Positions 22,775-34,376 of a stretch of DNA of 64,000 nucleotides are shown piece by piece (positions within the stretch are counted from its first letter, which is position 1; each line of letters opens with the position of its first letter). Made by a program: the position numbers and the translations under genes. Source of the DNA: Arabidopsis thaliana (taxonomy: Eukaryota > Streptophyta > Magnoliopsida > Brassicales > Brassicaceae); NCBI RefSeq assembly GCF_000001735.4, contig NC_003076.8:24183835-24247834 (forward strand). Direction: 5' to 3'. A model generated the notes under the pieces. It was not told the DNA's origin and made no database searches. It was given only the letters and a program-made list of their open reading frames with translations.

Positions 22775-24318
22775 ACTAAAACTTGGCTACAAACAAGGCG
22801 AAGATAACATACATCATTCAATTTCAATAGTAATTAATGTGTCAAAACCTTAGAAATTAAAACAAAATTTCATCACTATGTCCAGTAAGAAAAACTAAAG
22901 CTATCAAACCTGATGTTAGTGATTTTTTTCCCCATCATCTTTAACTATTTTCCATACACATTCGTTTTTGTAATAATAACAACTTCTTAAAATGATATAA
23001 CTTTTGTTACTTTATGCATGTAATTGTTGATTATAGCTAGCTTCTACACCTTTTTCTAACATGTGACACATTTTTTTTTACATGTGACACATTTGTTACG
23101 TTGGTTGGATACTTGTTATCCATATAAATCAATAAAAAGTCATATTATTCTATCTCACTCTTTTAAGTCTTTACAGATTTTTGTTTGTGAGGAGGACGTA
23201 GCTGCAAATATAGGACCCGCCATTAAATGAAAACAAATGCTTTGTCTTCAAAGCTATGAATATGTGACTTCAAAGTGTTTTTTGGTTTTTATGTGTCTTC
23301 AAAGTTGTGAATATAATAGTGTAGATTCGCTTTTCTTTACCAATCTTTGTTTGCAGATTAATAATAAGATATACTATATAGGATACAAAAACGAATTTCG
23401 TTTGATTCATTCTATAAATTTGAATTACTAAATCACTTTAGTTGAGTTTGTTCAAGGATAAAAAGTGAAACCCCAATTAAATTTGATGATTTTCAGATGT
23501 GTTTACAAAATGTTTCGAAGAACACGCTTCAAATTGATTTAACCAAGATGAACACATCCATTAAATCCTCATTCCATGAACAAAATGCACCTCATTGTCC
23601 CTAGGCCTTAACAGATCTATTTAGTACTAATACTGTATTTAATAACTTATCTTGGTAAAGAAATCACAGAAAAGCTTAACACATACAGTTTAAACCGTAA
23701 ATTTATCATAGTAAAACTGTAAAAGCACTAATCATAAATTTAAACCAAGCTAATAAAACAAAAACAAGTAGCACGTTTTTACTTCAAACCGGAAACAGGC
23801 AAAACCGGTATCAAATTGCCGAGAAAGATGGAAGGAATAAATAAATGTTAAAATGTTCCTTTGTTGCCACTAACCCACAGGCTTACGTCCCATCATCATT
23901 CCCCGTTCTCTTTTTATTTTCTCTAATCGCCGACGATTATCTCTTTCGTCCGGCGATAGCTATTTTGTCTCTTCAAATCCCCATAGACCAATACTCAACT
24001 CTTCATCTCCATGTCTCCTCAATCTCATTTCTCTCCTTAGTGATTGAGCTTTTTCCTTCTTTCTCTTTGGTTATTATTCCTTCTCCTCCTCCGTCGTGTT
24101 TTTGATTGATTTCAGAATCTAAATCTCCGTTTGATTTCTCCATACTCGTGCTGATTTTCACCTATGTAATGTGATTTATGAGCTCTGTTTATTTCAAATC
24201 GACGGCGATCGTTGAATTTATTGATCAATGTGTAAGTAAGAGCTTGAAGAAATAGTTTTTGTTGTTGTTGTGAAAGCTCAGAGTTTTGTTTGCTTTTTTG
24301 TTGACTTTTTTGAGATTG
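22775..24318 (+). other. TOE2 upstream and 5' leader region
   Basis: Promoter and probable 5' UTR of TOE2. Short repeats are present: ACATGTGACACATTT twice at about 23059 and 23081, and GTCTTCAAAGNNNTGAATAT at 23244 and 23295. The pyrimidine-rich stretch 23890-24110 looks like transcribed leader. No separate gene was seen. Confidence 0.5.
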
Positions 24319-27233
24319 ATGCTGGATCTCAATCTCGACGTCGACTCGACCGAGTCTACTCAGAACGAACGAGATTCGATTACTGTTAAAGGGGTTTCTT
24401 TGAATCAGATGGATGAATCGGTGACGTCGAACTCTTCTGTTGTTAATGCTGAAGCTTCTAGCTGTATAGATGGTGAAGATGAGTTGTGCTCTACACGAAC
24501 GGTCAAGTTTCAATTTGAGATACTGAAAGGAGGAGGAGAAGAAGAAGAAGAAGATGATGATGAAAGAAGTGCTGTGATGATGACTAAGGAGTTTTTTCCT
24601 GTTGCTAAAGGCATGAACTTTATGGATTCGAGCGCTCAAAGTTCAAGGAGCACCGTTGATATTTCCTTCCAGAGGGGGAAACAAGGTGGAGACTTTATAG
24701 GTAGCGGGAGCGGTGGTGGCGATGCTTCACGGGTGATGCAGCCACCATCACAGCCGGTGAAGAAAAGCAGGAGAGGTCCTAGGTCTAAGAGTTCTCAGTA
24801 TAGAGGCGTCACTTTCTATCGGAGGACAGGCAGATGGGAATCGCATATCTGGTATATCTACTACTGATTGATTTATCTTTTAGATAGGTCTTAGATGAGT
24901 TGTTGATCTTTGGTCGAAAATGGAAGAGCTTGGTTTAGATTTTGTATTAATCTACAAGTTTCTTTTTTGTCAATTTTCATGGTTGCAGGGATTGCGGTAA
25001 ACAAGTTTATTTAGGTATGGATTCTAATGGCTGTACTACTGTGAACTGATTTCTGCTGGGATCTTAGTTCTCTAATAAAAGCTTTAACTTTTGAATTCAA
25101 TAGGTGGATTTGATACTGCCCATGCTGCAGCTAGGTAATGCCTTTGGAAATGATATTTTTTTGTTTGATCTTATTGATCACTCAACTGTTTTTTCGTTAT
25201 GATACAATTGTTTCCTAAGTTCAACTTTCGTTGGTGTAGGGCGTATGATCGAGCTGCTGTCAAATTCCGGGGTCTGGAAGCTGACATCAATTTCGTTATT
25301 GGCGATTATGAAGAGGATCTCAAGCAGGTTTTGATTACAGATGTACAAATGAAGACATGTACGCTTTGATTTGTTCTTATCTGGTTTTCAAACTTTACAG
25401 ATGGCGAATCTTTCCAAAGAGGAAGTTGTGCAAGTACTTCGGCGACAGAGCTCTGGTTTCTCAAGGAATAATTCTAGATATCAAGGAGTTGCTTTGCAAA
25501 AGATTGGCGGGTGGGGAGCTCAAATGGAGCAGCTTCATGGAAACATGTAATTAACTTTTCCTGGGATCTAAGTATGGGCTTTTACAAATGCTATGTTATT
25601 TGTGTTTTTGTCTGAATGTGGTTGTCAGTCATTGCTAAAAAGAGTGGAGTGGTTCAGATGAAGAGTTTGGTAATTTTTCGTTAGTTGAAAAGGGCTTCTG
25701 TTAGAACCATTAGCAGGAAGACCCGTTTGTGATTATGAGTTATATATAGAGATTTTGATGGCTATGAGACATTTATATCTATCTTGGGATGATTGTCATC
25801 TGAGTATGAGCTGTACGCTAGTGATGGTTGTAAATTACATTATGAGGAAGTCTTTTATCCTGAATTATTGATCTATTAGGAAAATTCATGACTAATTGCT
25901 CAGATTCTTATGGAATTAGGGGTTGTGACAAGGCAGCCGTACAATGGAAGGGAAGGGAAGCTGCTTCCTTAATTGAGCCTCATGCATCCCGAATGATTCC
26001 CGAGGCAGGTAATGTAATTGATGTTCCTTGCTTGTTAAACTGGTCGATGCTATGCAGCTTTTGCTGTCATCATTGATATCTCTGCTCAATATTTGAAAAG
26101 CTACGACTAACTTGTTTTCCTGATCTTATTATTTAGCTAATGTTAAGCTCGACCTCAACTTGGGAATCTCTCTTTCACTAGGAGATGGTCCGAAGCAAAA
26201 AGATAGGGCCCTCCGGCTTCACCATGTCCCTAACAATTCCGTATGTGGAAGGAACACCATGGTGCAATTTTTTCTTCAGTGCACCAAATATGATTTACTT
26301 TACTTTCATATGCGTTTTGCTGCAACTGTTAGTCAAATGTTTCTTTGTCGATATGTCATAGCAATCTGGAACTCAAAGATACTGTCTCCTTTGCTAGCTC
26401 GAGCCCTCATGTTTTTTCATTTATTCATGAATTTCTTGCTCTTCATTTGATATACTCACAGATGGAGAACCACATGGCTGCAGCGGCATGTGATACGCCT
26501 TTCAATTTCTTGAAGAGGGGTTCAGACCATCTTAATAACCGGCATGCCCTTCCTTCTGCGTTCTTTTCACCCATGGTAAATAGTAAATACCATAGCACAC
26601 ATCTCGTTATATCCAACTGTTTGTCACTGCCTCACAATTTTTACCTTCTGTCCAGAACTAACATACAATATGAAATAGAATGACAATTTTAAATTTATCG
26701 AACTTTACCCTACCTATGAGTAATTTGTGTGATATGAAATTCAGCTAGATGTTCATCAAGTGGTTACTGTTGTGATATTTGATCAGTTAAGTACTTGAGC
26801 TCAACTCTTTGATATCCTTTGAGAACAGGTCTATGTTGTTGCTTGTTAGTTCTTCTTCTATGTTGTGATATTCTTGAAGATTTGAATGAATAATCTTCTG
26901 TCCTAAAAGTTAAATTCTTGTCTCCAGGAAAGAACACCAGAGAAAGGGCTTATGTTACGTTCTCATCAAAGCTTCCCAGCCAGGACATGGCAAGGGCATG
27001 ATCAGTCCAGTGGTGGGACCGCCGTAGCAGCTACAGCACCGCCACTGTTTTCAAATGCAGCATCATCAGGATTCTCACTCTCAGCTACACGCCCTCCTTC
27101 ATCCACAGCTATTCATCATCCTTCTCAGCCCTTCGTCAATCTGAATCAGCCCGGTCTCTATGTTATCCACCCATCTGATTACATATCTCAGCACCAACAC
27201 AATCTCATGAACCGCCCACAACCACCACCATAG
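24319..27233 (+). CDS. TOE2: AP2-family floral repressor TOE2, miR172 target
   Basis: Nine exons: 24319-24851, 24989-25014, 25104-25134, 25240-25327, 25401-25546, 25920-26008, 26137-26261, 26462-26575 and 26928-27233, giving 485 aa. The N-terminus MLDLNL is an EAR-type repression motif, and a second LDLNL follows the AP2 region (exon 7). A basic [16 protein letters not shown] segment leads into a complete first AP2 domain (about 158-222; [41 protein letters not shown] spread over exons 1-4). The second AP2 domain (exons 5-6) keeps [25 protein letters not shown] and then jumps to GCDKAAVQW, so its central strand-helix part is missing. The miR172 site lies in the last exon. A 3' UTR intron is likely at 27261-27627. 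Known role: nuclear repressor of FT and flowering, redundant with TOE1. At5g60120. Confidence 0.96.
27055..27075 (+). promoter_or_regulatory. miR172 target site in TOE2
   Basis: ATGCAGCATCATCAGGATTC plus one further T encodes part of NAASSGFS in the last exon. It is the conserved miR172 complementary site of euAP2 genes, read here as 21 nt with one mismatch at the 5' base relative to the CTGCAGC form. miR172 lowers TOE2 output mainly through translation and also through cleavage. Confidence 0.95.
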
Positions 27234-28036
27234 CTTCCTCCTTCCTCCGCATAACTCAAGGTAAGACTTTCTTGGAAACAACAACATTCAACTCATCGTT
27301 TGGCTCAGCACACAAGCTGTAGTTTCCTCTTCCTGTTATACGTTACGTTTACAATCCAAAAGAAAAAAAAAAAAAATTTTGATAGAAGACCACTAAAGAA
27401 AAAGAGTTTGAGATGTTTGTATTCATATGAATCTTGATGGAAACATGAAAAGTATGATGAATGCTTAGCGAATAGAAGAAGACTAAGGAAGAGTTCCAAG
27501 TTGTGTAGTATTATCACCCTCCTGTTTTCTGCTTCTCTGTCAATCTCAAACACATATTTGAGGCAATAGTTTTCCTAAGATCCTACAATACTACACGTAA
27601 TAACATACTTTGTATGTGAACGTGCAGGTTCTACACAGCCCTGAGGTTGGAATAAGTTGGAAGGCCAGCCAAAACGACGCTGAATTCTCCCAAGATCTGT
27701 TGTACTTATTGTCATTGTGTGATTTATCTTTCTGCTTTTGATTTGTAACATAAACTGAGGGATAATACCAAAACAGAACCCAAACCCATTTGCCATTTTA
27801 CTATAATGTCTCTGATATTAATATGAACAGCGTAAAGTACAATGCATTCTATATGTATGAATGAAGAAAGCTATTGAGACTTGAGAGACTATAAATTTGT
27901 ATAGATCTGATAAGTTTTAGAAATTAAAAACTCTTACATTAATTCAATACACCACAATAATCTTGATTTAACTCCAAAACACGTAACTAAAGACAGAGAG
28001 ATGGAGAGAGAGAGAGAGAGAGAGAGATATAAATAA
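27234..28036. other. TOE2 3' UTR and convergent REM 3' end
   Basis: TOE2 3' UTR, probably spliced (donor at 27261 AAG|GTAAGA, acceptor ending at 27627 GTGCAG), then the convergent 3' end of the first REM gene. A (GA)n run of about 22 bases lies at 28005-28026. Parts of this stretch are copied between the REM genes downstream. Confidence 0.65.
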
Positions 28037-29278
28037 TCATCCACTGATAATGTGAATCTTGATTGTTTGAACCAGGTTATTATCACCAGTCTTCTTGATC
28101 TCAAATATCATCTTATCCGTTGTCTTCACTTTATTCCTTCTGATGATACTGCCAAATCCCTTGACAAACACACTACCATTTGTCTGAATCTTGATCTGCT
28201 TCTCCAATGTCCCGAATTTTTTCACAAGTGGATCGACAAGAGTGATACTCTCAGGGAAGTGCAAGTCATAGTCTTTGATAACCCGAGCTGGGATGAGCTG
28301 CTTTATGAAAAAAAACATCATAAAAACTCACAACCCAACGATGTTAAATGAAAAGCTCTTTCACATTCAGTTTTTACTTACCAGTTGGCTTTTCTTCTTC
28401 GGATTAAGGATCAGAGTAAAAGATGGGTTCTCACGATCATCCAGATACTGTCTTTCATCTTCATCATCATCATCAGCCTTAGCATGATCTCTAGAATCAA
28501 AAGCCTCAACATAATCATCATCTTCAACAGGAACATCATCAGCAACATTATCAACATCTTCATCATCAGCATCATTATCATCTTTCTCGACAGCAGCTTC
28601 ATCAGCATAATCATCACTATCATTGTCTTCACCACAATTATAATCAGAATCGTCATCATCCTCATCAAGAGATAAAACATCATCACTGGCCTGATTTTGT
28701 TCATCACTATCAGATTCCACTTTGATCTCCTCGCTTTGATCTGAACTTCTTCTTATCTTTTTACACATTGTCCTATGCTCATAGATACAGAAATGGAAAC
28801 AACTAGAGCCATCAAACTCAAACTCTAAGAAATCTCCTCCCTTGAGATCTTCGTCCTTCACAATCCTCTTCCACCCATTAACCATAACGAATTTCTCAGT
28901 ATCATCATCACCACAACATTTCTTTAACTCCAATTTCCAAATATTTCCAGAAATGCTTCTAACAGTTACAGTTTCAGGCAAAGACTTTGGTAAAAATCTG
29001 GTGAAAGAAATGGGTAGTACCTGCATTATACAATCTAAAAGTTTCAACCAAATAGAAATCTACAGAAGAACATCTCAGAAAAACCCACAAAAAAAACAGA
29101 GAGAAGAGAAGAGTGTTTTACCATATCATCTCCGGACTCATCAGGTAAGTAAACTTTGAAGAATTTTGGAACACAATTATCCAAAGAAACTCCTGTTCGA
29201 TAGCAAGAAAAGATCAAAACAGAGGATACATTGTGTAAATGTAGAATCAAGAACAAAAAAGAAGAAACCTTTGTTCAT
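28037..29278 (-). CDS. REM-type B3 DNA-binding protein, tandem copy 1
   Basis: Four exons: 29269-29278 (MNK only), 29122-29192, 28382-29020 and 28037-28300, giving 327 aa. The N-terminal B3 domain (about 5-110) reads CVPKFFKVYLPDESGDDM, LPISFTRFLPKSLPETVTVRS, GNIWKLELKK and GWKRIVKDEDLKGGDFLEFEFDG. A long Asp/Glu-rich linker follows, then a C-terminal partial B3-like domain (IPARVIKDYDLHFPESITLVDP...VFVKGFGSIIRRNKV). REM proteins are plant nuclear DNA-binding proteins, often expressed in reproductive meristems and mostly of unknown function. The first exon of 10 nt is supported by phase and by identical design in both neighbours. The order fits At5g60130. Confidence 0.88.
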
Positions 29279-30242
29279 CTTCACTTCTGTCTGCTCTTTG
29301 TCTAGATCTCTGTGAAACCCTAATTGTTTGATTTAACTGAAGGTTAATATGCGTTCTCCGATCTTATTGTTTGATTTAGTGTTTTTTTCCTTTTGTAGCT
29401 AAAAGCAGAGACTTGAACGCTTATTGTTTCAAATGGAAAAAAAAAACTTTACTAACTACATTTACTTCAATGTAGAGCTGAGATTTGGAACCCTAATTTT
29501 AAGATGAGTACAGTTCTTCAAACCCCAGATTTCTCAGATAGTACGGTTTCCGTTGAGTGGCTTTCGACTTTTGTAGCAAAAACTTGAAAACAGAGGTTTC
29601 TCTCTGTTTCTATACTTGTTGCTTCAAATGGTAAAACCGTAAAAGACTACTTAGAACGACTTCGTTTTAAAAGAAGATTCGTGAAAGAACCAAGGCCCGC
29701 GAAAACCAATGGACCTAAATTATTTTGGTCCCATTCGAGATGGGGTTTTATAGTAGTCAGTGGAAGGCCTAGTGATTTCCTCCAAATCTATTTGCAACAT
29801 ATTGTTTGGTTCTCTTTCTTATTTTGATTTGTAAGTTTGTATACAAAAGTGGTGCCAACAACAAAACACAAACCCAAACCCATTTGTCATTTTACTATAA
29901 TGTCTTTTGAGATTACTCCAACACAAAGGACGACCTTTGTCCGAACAATGTAAGTACTATTTGTATGAATCCGTTGGAGGACGTTGCCCTACTTACTGCA
30001 GGCAACAAAGCAACAAGATTTGTCTAGACGGCATAACTCAAGAGTTTGTTGCAAGAGAAAACAGAGAGATTTAATGAGACATGAACTCTATATAGAAAGT
30101 CTTAATTCAACATGAAAACATCTCTCACGCCCAAATCCTTAGTTATAAACCAAATCCTAAGATAGACATTTTACCATTAGTAACATAATAAAAACCACTC
30201 ACAGCTAAGACACATAAGACTCACAAAAGCTTAGTGAAGAGA
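29279..30242. other. Spacer between REM copies 1 and 2
   Basis: Promoter and leader of REM copy 1 on the left, 3' flank of copy 2 on the right. 29825-29912 is a diverged copy of 27739-27813 from behind TOE2, including the CCCAAACCCATTTG.CATTTT core. Confidence 0.6.
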
Positions 30243-31517
30243 TCATCCGCTGATAATCTTGACCTTGATGGTGTGAACCAGATTACCTCCAGTCCTCTTA
30301 AGCTCGCATATCATTTTGTCAGTCATCTTCATTTTGTTCCTTCTGATGAAACTACCAAATCCCTTGACAAAGATGCAACCATTCTTTTGAATCTTGATTG
30401 CTTTCTCCAATGCTCCCATTTCGTCCACGACTGTTATACGCTCCGGGAAGGTTAAGTCATAGTCCCTTATGACATGAGCCGGTATGTGCTGCATCAAGAA
30501 ACAAACATCATAAAACAGATTGAGATATTCCTTATTAATTTATTCACATAAGAATCCATAACCAAAGATGTTAAATGGAGAGTGTGTAAAGATCTTAAAT
30601 ATTCAGGTTTTTTTTTCTCTTACCAATTGGCTCTTCTTCTTCGGATTGAGTGTCATAGTAAAGTACGGGTTCTCGTGATCATCCAGATACCGCCTTTCGT
30701 CATCCTCATCCTCAAGATCATCTTCATCCTCAAGACCATCATCATCCTTAGCATCATAACCATCCTCAGCCTCATCATCATCTTCATCCTCAAGACCATC
30801 ACTATCCTTAGCATCATAACCATCCTCAGCCTCAACATCTACTTCATCCTCAAGACCATCATCATCCTCAGCAACATTATCATCCTCAACAGAATAATCA
30901 TTATCAGAATCGTCAGAATCATCACTATTAAGAACGATAACATCATCACTAGCCTGAGATTCTTCTTCACAATCAGATCCCACTTTGATGATGTCCTTGC
31001 TTTGCTCTGAACTTCTCTTAAGCCTCTTACACGTAGTCTCATGGTCAAAGATAGAGAAATTAAAAAAATGAGAGCCATCAAACTCAAATGACAAGAGATC
31101 TCCACCGTTCAGGTTTTCGTCCCTTACAATCTTCTTCCAACCACTAACCATAACAAATCTCTCAACCTCACCACCACATTTCTTAAACCCTAATTTCCAA
31201 ATGTTTCCAGAAATGCTTCTAACAGTTACAGTTTTAGGCAAAGACTTTGGTAAACAGCTGTTGAAAGAAATGGGTAGTACCTGAAAAGTTTCTACAAATT
31301 TCAAGCAACCAGAAAACAAAAAACAGAGTGAAGAGAAGTGTGTTTTATTACCAGATCATCACCGGATTCACTAGGAAGGTACGGTTTAAAGAACTTTGAA
31401 GTAAAACCATTAGAGTAATTTCCTGTTCCAAAATAAGAAAAGGAAGAACATCAATGTACAGAGCACATTACAAGGGAAGAATCAGGAACAGAGAAGTGAA
31501 AAACCTCTTGTGTTCAT
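30243..31517 (-). CDS. REM-type B3 DNA-binding protein, tandem copy 2
   Basis: Four exons: 31505-31517, 31352-31422, 30624-31280 and 30243-30488, giving 328 aa with the same architecture as its neighbours: N-terminal B3 (TSKFFKPYLPSESGDDL, LPISFNSCLPKSLPKTVTVRS, GWKKIVRDENLNGGDLLSFEFDG), acidic linker, C-terminal B3-like part (IPAHVIRDYDLTFPERITVVD...FVKGFGSFIRRNKM). The linker holds 2.5 copies of a 20-residue repeat (DGLEDEDDDEAEDGYDAKD) from a 60-bp minisatellite at 30721-30870. The order fits At5g60140. Function unknown; nuclear DNA binding is inferred from family. Confidence 0.88.
30721..30870. repeat. 60-bp coding minisatellite, 2.5 copies
   Basis: 30721-30780 and 30781-30840 differ at only a few positions, and 30841-30870 starts a third copy. 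The period is a multiple of three, so the frame of REM copy 2 is kept and only the acidic linker length changes. Confidence 0.9.
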
Positions 31518-32345
31518 TGTCGTCAACTTCTTGTGCTCTTGGAAATACTCTGAACCCTAATTTTGATCGGAAATAAAAAGGTGAACAAAGTTTCTCCAGA
31601 TCCAAGTTTTTCCAGATGTGATTTGATCTAAAGGTGTTGGCCTTTTGTAGCAAAAACTTGCAAAAACAGAGGGTTCTCTCTGTTTCGATGCTTTTTCCTT
31701 CAAATGGAAAACAAACCATTAATAGTACTCTTCTTATTCAAAAATAATTCGTTAAGCGGACCAAGGTATCGCTAAGGCCCAAACAAAAAACAAGAAATGG
31801 GCCTTAAGTTTGGTTCAATCTATATCGTGTAAATGACATTATCGTCCTTAAACAAAAGAACCACAGTAAAGAGTCGAGAAGGGTATATTAGAGAAAGAAG
31901 GACTTGTGACATCTCAATTCTTGAACAAGAAACTTGAAACTTGAAAGAAGAATGAGATAGTGTTAAGTGGCAGAGTTCCAAGTATCTTAGTATTATTCTC
32001 CTCCTATGCCAATGCTTTTCTTATGATCACATAGAGAGTAATAACATTCTTTTTACATGAACTCGCAGGTTTTAAACAGCCCTGATGTGTGAACCATTCA
32101 TAATGATTTCTCCCAAAATCTATAGCTCTAGTATACATTATTATTGTAAGACTGTGTTGATCGTCTTTTGCACTTCATGTTTCAGACAAACAAACAAAAT
32201 CAAGAAGTGTATAGAAAGCATCAACATCGATTATGTTCCGAGAAAACCAATAAGATTCATAAAACCAAGTACTCTACTCATATAAAAACTCTCAAGTAAA
32301 AATAGATAATGTCTTGGAGTTAACGCATAAAGCCTTATCAAGAGA
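31518..32345. other. Spacer between REM copies 2 and 3
   Basis: Leader and promoter of REM copy 2, then 31940-32160, a diverged copy of the TOE2 3' UTR end (27470-27720; GAGTTCCAAGT...TAGTATTAT and GCAGGTT.TA.ACAGCCCTGA are shared). The rest is the 3' flank of copy 3. Confidence 0.6.
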
Positions 32346-33757
32346 TCATCCTCTTATAACATGGACCTTGATTTCTCGAACAAGACCATCCATCTCCTTT
32401 TCTAACTCACAAATCACCTTGTCATTCAACTTCACATTATTCCTTCTGATTATACTACGGAATCCCTTGATTGTTTGACCCTTAACTTTCCTCTTCAATT
32501 TACCAAAGTTTTTCTCGAGTGGATCAATCAAATTGATGAACTCAGGGAAGTGTAAGCCATACTTCGTTATGACCTTAGTTGGTATGCGCAGCTGCATTAC
32601 AAAGATAACATCATAAAACAGAAGTGGTACATTATTTTAATGAAAATGCAAAAAGACATGAGACTTTCTTCACATTTCTTACCATATTATATTTTATTTG
32701 CCGATGCTGGTTCACTGTAAAGAAAGGGTTCATGTGATTATCCAGATATTGTCTGTCATGCTCTCCAGAAGAACCTATCAAAATTTATACGCAAGAAAAT
32801 AAAAAGACAGTGATGCTCTCAGTCTCAGTTAACTTCACAAGACAAAAGTTTCTATTATACCTTTCTTTTTTTTCTCTGTTTTGACTCCTCTCCATCTTTC
32901 TTTCTCAACATCAGCATGATCATCGTCACCATAATCTTGATCATCATCATCATCATCATCATCAATAACTATGATATCTTCACTAGATGTATCTTCCTCA
33001 ACATAATCTTGAACATCATTAATATCATCATTATCAGCATCATCAAGAGCTGTAATATCTTCACTAGATGTATCTTCCTCATTATAATCTTGAACATCAC
33101 TAATATCATCATCATCAAGAACTATGAAATTTTCACTAGATTTAACTTCTTCCCCATAATCTTGATCATCATTAAAACCATCATCATTGTCATCAAGAAC
33201 CGTGATTTGCACTGAACTTCTAAGCCTTTTACACGTTGCACGACCATAGATACAGAAATTGAAACACCAAGAGCCATCAAACTCAAATTCTAAGAACTCT
33301 CCACCTTTCAAATCTTCGTCCTTGACTATCTTCTTCCACCCATTAACCATAACAAATCTCTCACTATCACCACAAAACTTCCTAAACGCCACTTTCCAGA
33401 TGTTTCCATAAATGCTTCTAACAATTACATTTTTAGGCAACGACTTTGGTAAAAAGCTGTTGAAAGAGATGGGTAATTCCTGAAGAGGAAGGATCTAAAA
33501 GTTTCAATAAACTAAAAATCTACATATAACCAAAAACAGAGAGAGAAGTGTATTTTTACCAAATCATCTCCGGAATCATCAGGTAAGTACACTTTGAAGA
33601 ACTTTGGAAGACAATCATCCACAGAAATTCCTGTTCCAAAGCAAGAAAAAAATCAGAACATAGGATAGGTTATGTGATTGGAGAATCAAGAACAAACAAT
33701 AGCATAAAGATCTTAACATAAAAACAAGAGTCTAAAGAAGAAACCTCTGTTCATCAT
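32346..33757 (-). CDS. REM-type B3 DNA-binding protein, tandem copy 3
   Basis: Five exons: 33745-33757, 33560-33630, 32861-33479, 32683-32774 and 32346-32591, giving 346 aa. The extra intron lies between the acidic linker and the HDRQYLDNHMNPFFTV segment. N-terminal B3: CLPKFFKVYLPDDSGDDL, LPISFNSFLPKSLPKNVIVRS, GWKKIVKDEDLKGGEFLEFEFDG. The linker has four repeats of roughly 25 residues, each with a short hydrophobic stretch followed by Asp (ITVLDD, FIVLDD, ITALDD, IIVIDD). The C-terminal B3-like part is IPTKVITKYGLHFPEFINLID...GFRSIIRRNNV. Two ATGs in a row start it (33757 and 33754). The order fits At5g60142. Confidence 0.85.
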
Positions 33758-34376
33758 CTTCACCTCTTTGAAACCCTAACTCTTTTAGTGAAAGTGAAGG
33801 TGAAAATGGTTCTTGAAAATAGAAAAGTAAAAGAGCTTTGTTAATAGATCTCCGATCTTTTGGTTTGCTTTAGAGATTTTGCCTTTTGTAGCATAACACA
33901 GAGACTGTATTGTCTTCTAGGCTTATTGCTACAAATGGAAAAATAAAACATGTGCTAACTACTTTTACTTCAATGCTCCATGAACCGAACCGATATGATT
34001 TTAATCAAACCGAAAAAATATTATCCTAACCAAACCAAACCAATAAAGGGTGAACGAGAATTTAAAATTCAAATAAATGGGCTTTAAAGTCCGGCCCAAT
34101 CGATTTGCTTTAAATGACAATAATAACCTGAGATTATAGAGAACGTTGGTCCGATCTTCTTTCAATTTCAAGTTTTTCAACCTCTTCCCGCTTACGAGGC
34201 CGGGATATTCTATCAACAGTCGTCTCTTCCATCGGCCGAACAATTTCCGATTTACCGACTAGGATTTTCGCCTACAACTTCCGAAGAGATTTTCTCAGTG
34301 TAAGTTTGAAAAAACCTAGCTATAGGATTCCGGATTTCCTAATCGTCAGATCTTGGGCTCGAAAGAGAAGCTAGAA
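33758..34376. other. Divergent promoter of REM copy 3 and the acidic-protein gene
   Basis: Leader sequences of both flanking genes. The right 5' UTR probably begins around 34130-34200. No other gene was seen. Confidence 0.5.

Noticed and set aside
24112-24639. Minus-strand frame of 175 aa across TOE2 exon 1
   Set aside because: It is a shadow of the TOE2 coding exon with no domain, splice context or start context of its own.
28385-28707. Long open frames of Ile/Met-rich protein on both strands over the REM linkers (also near 30582-31105 and 32916-33215)
   Set aside because: They are shadows of GAT/ATC codon repeats encoding the acidic linker; composition is not protein-like.
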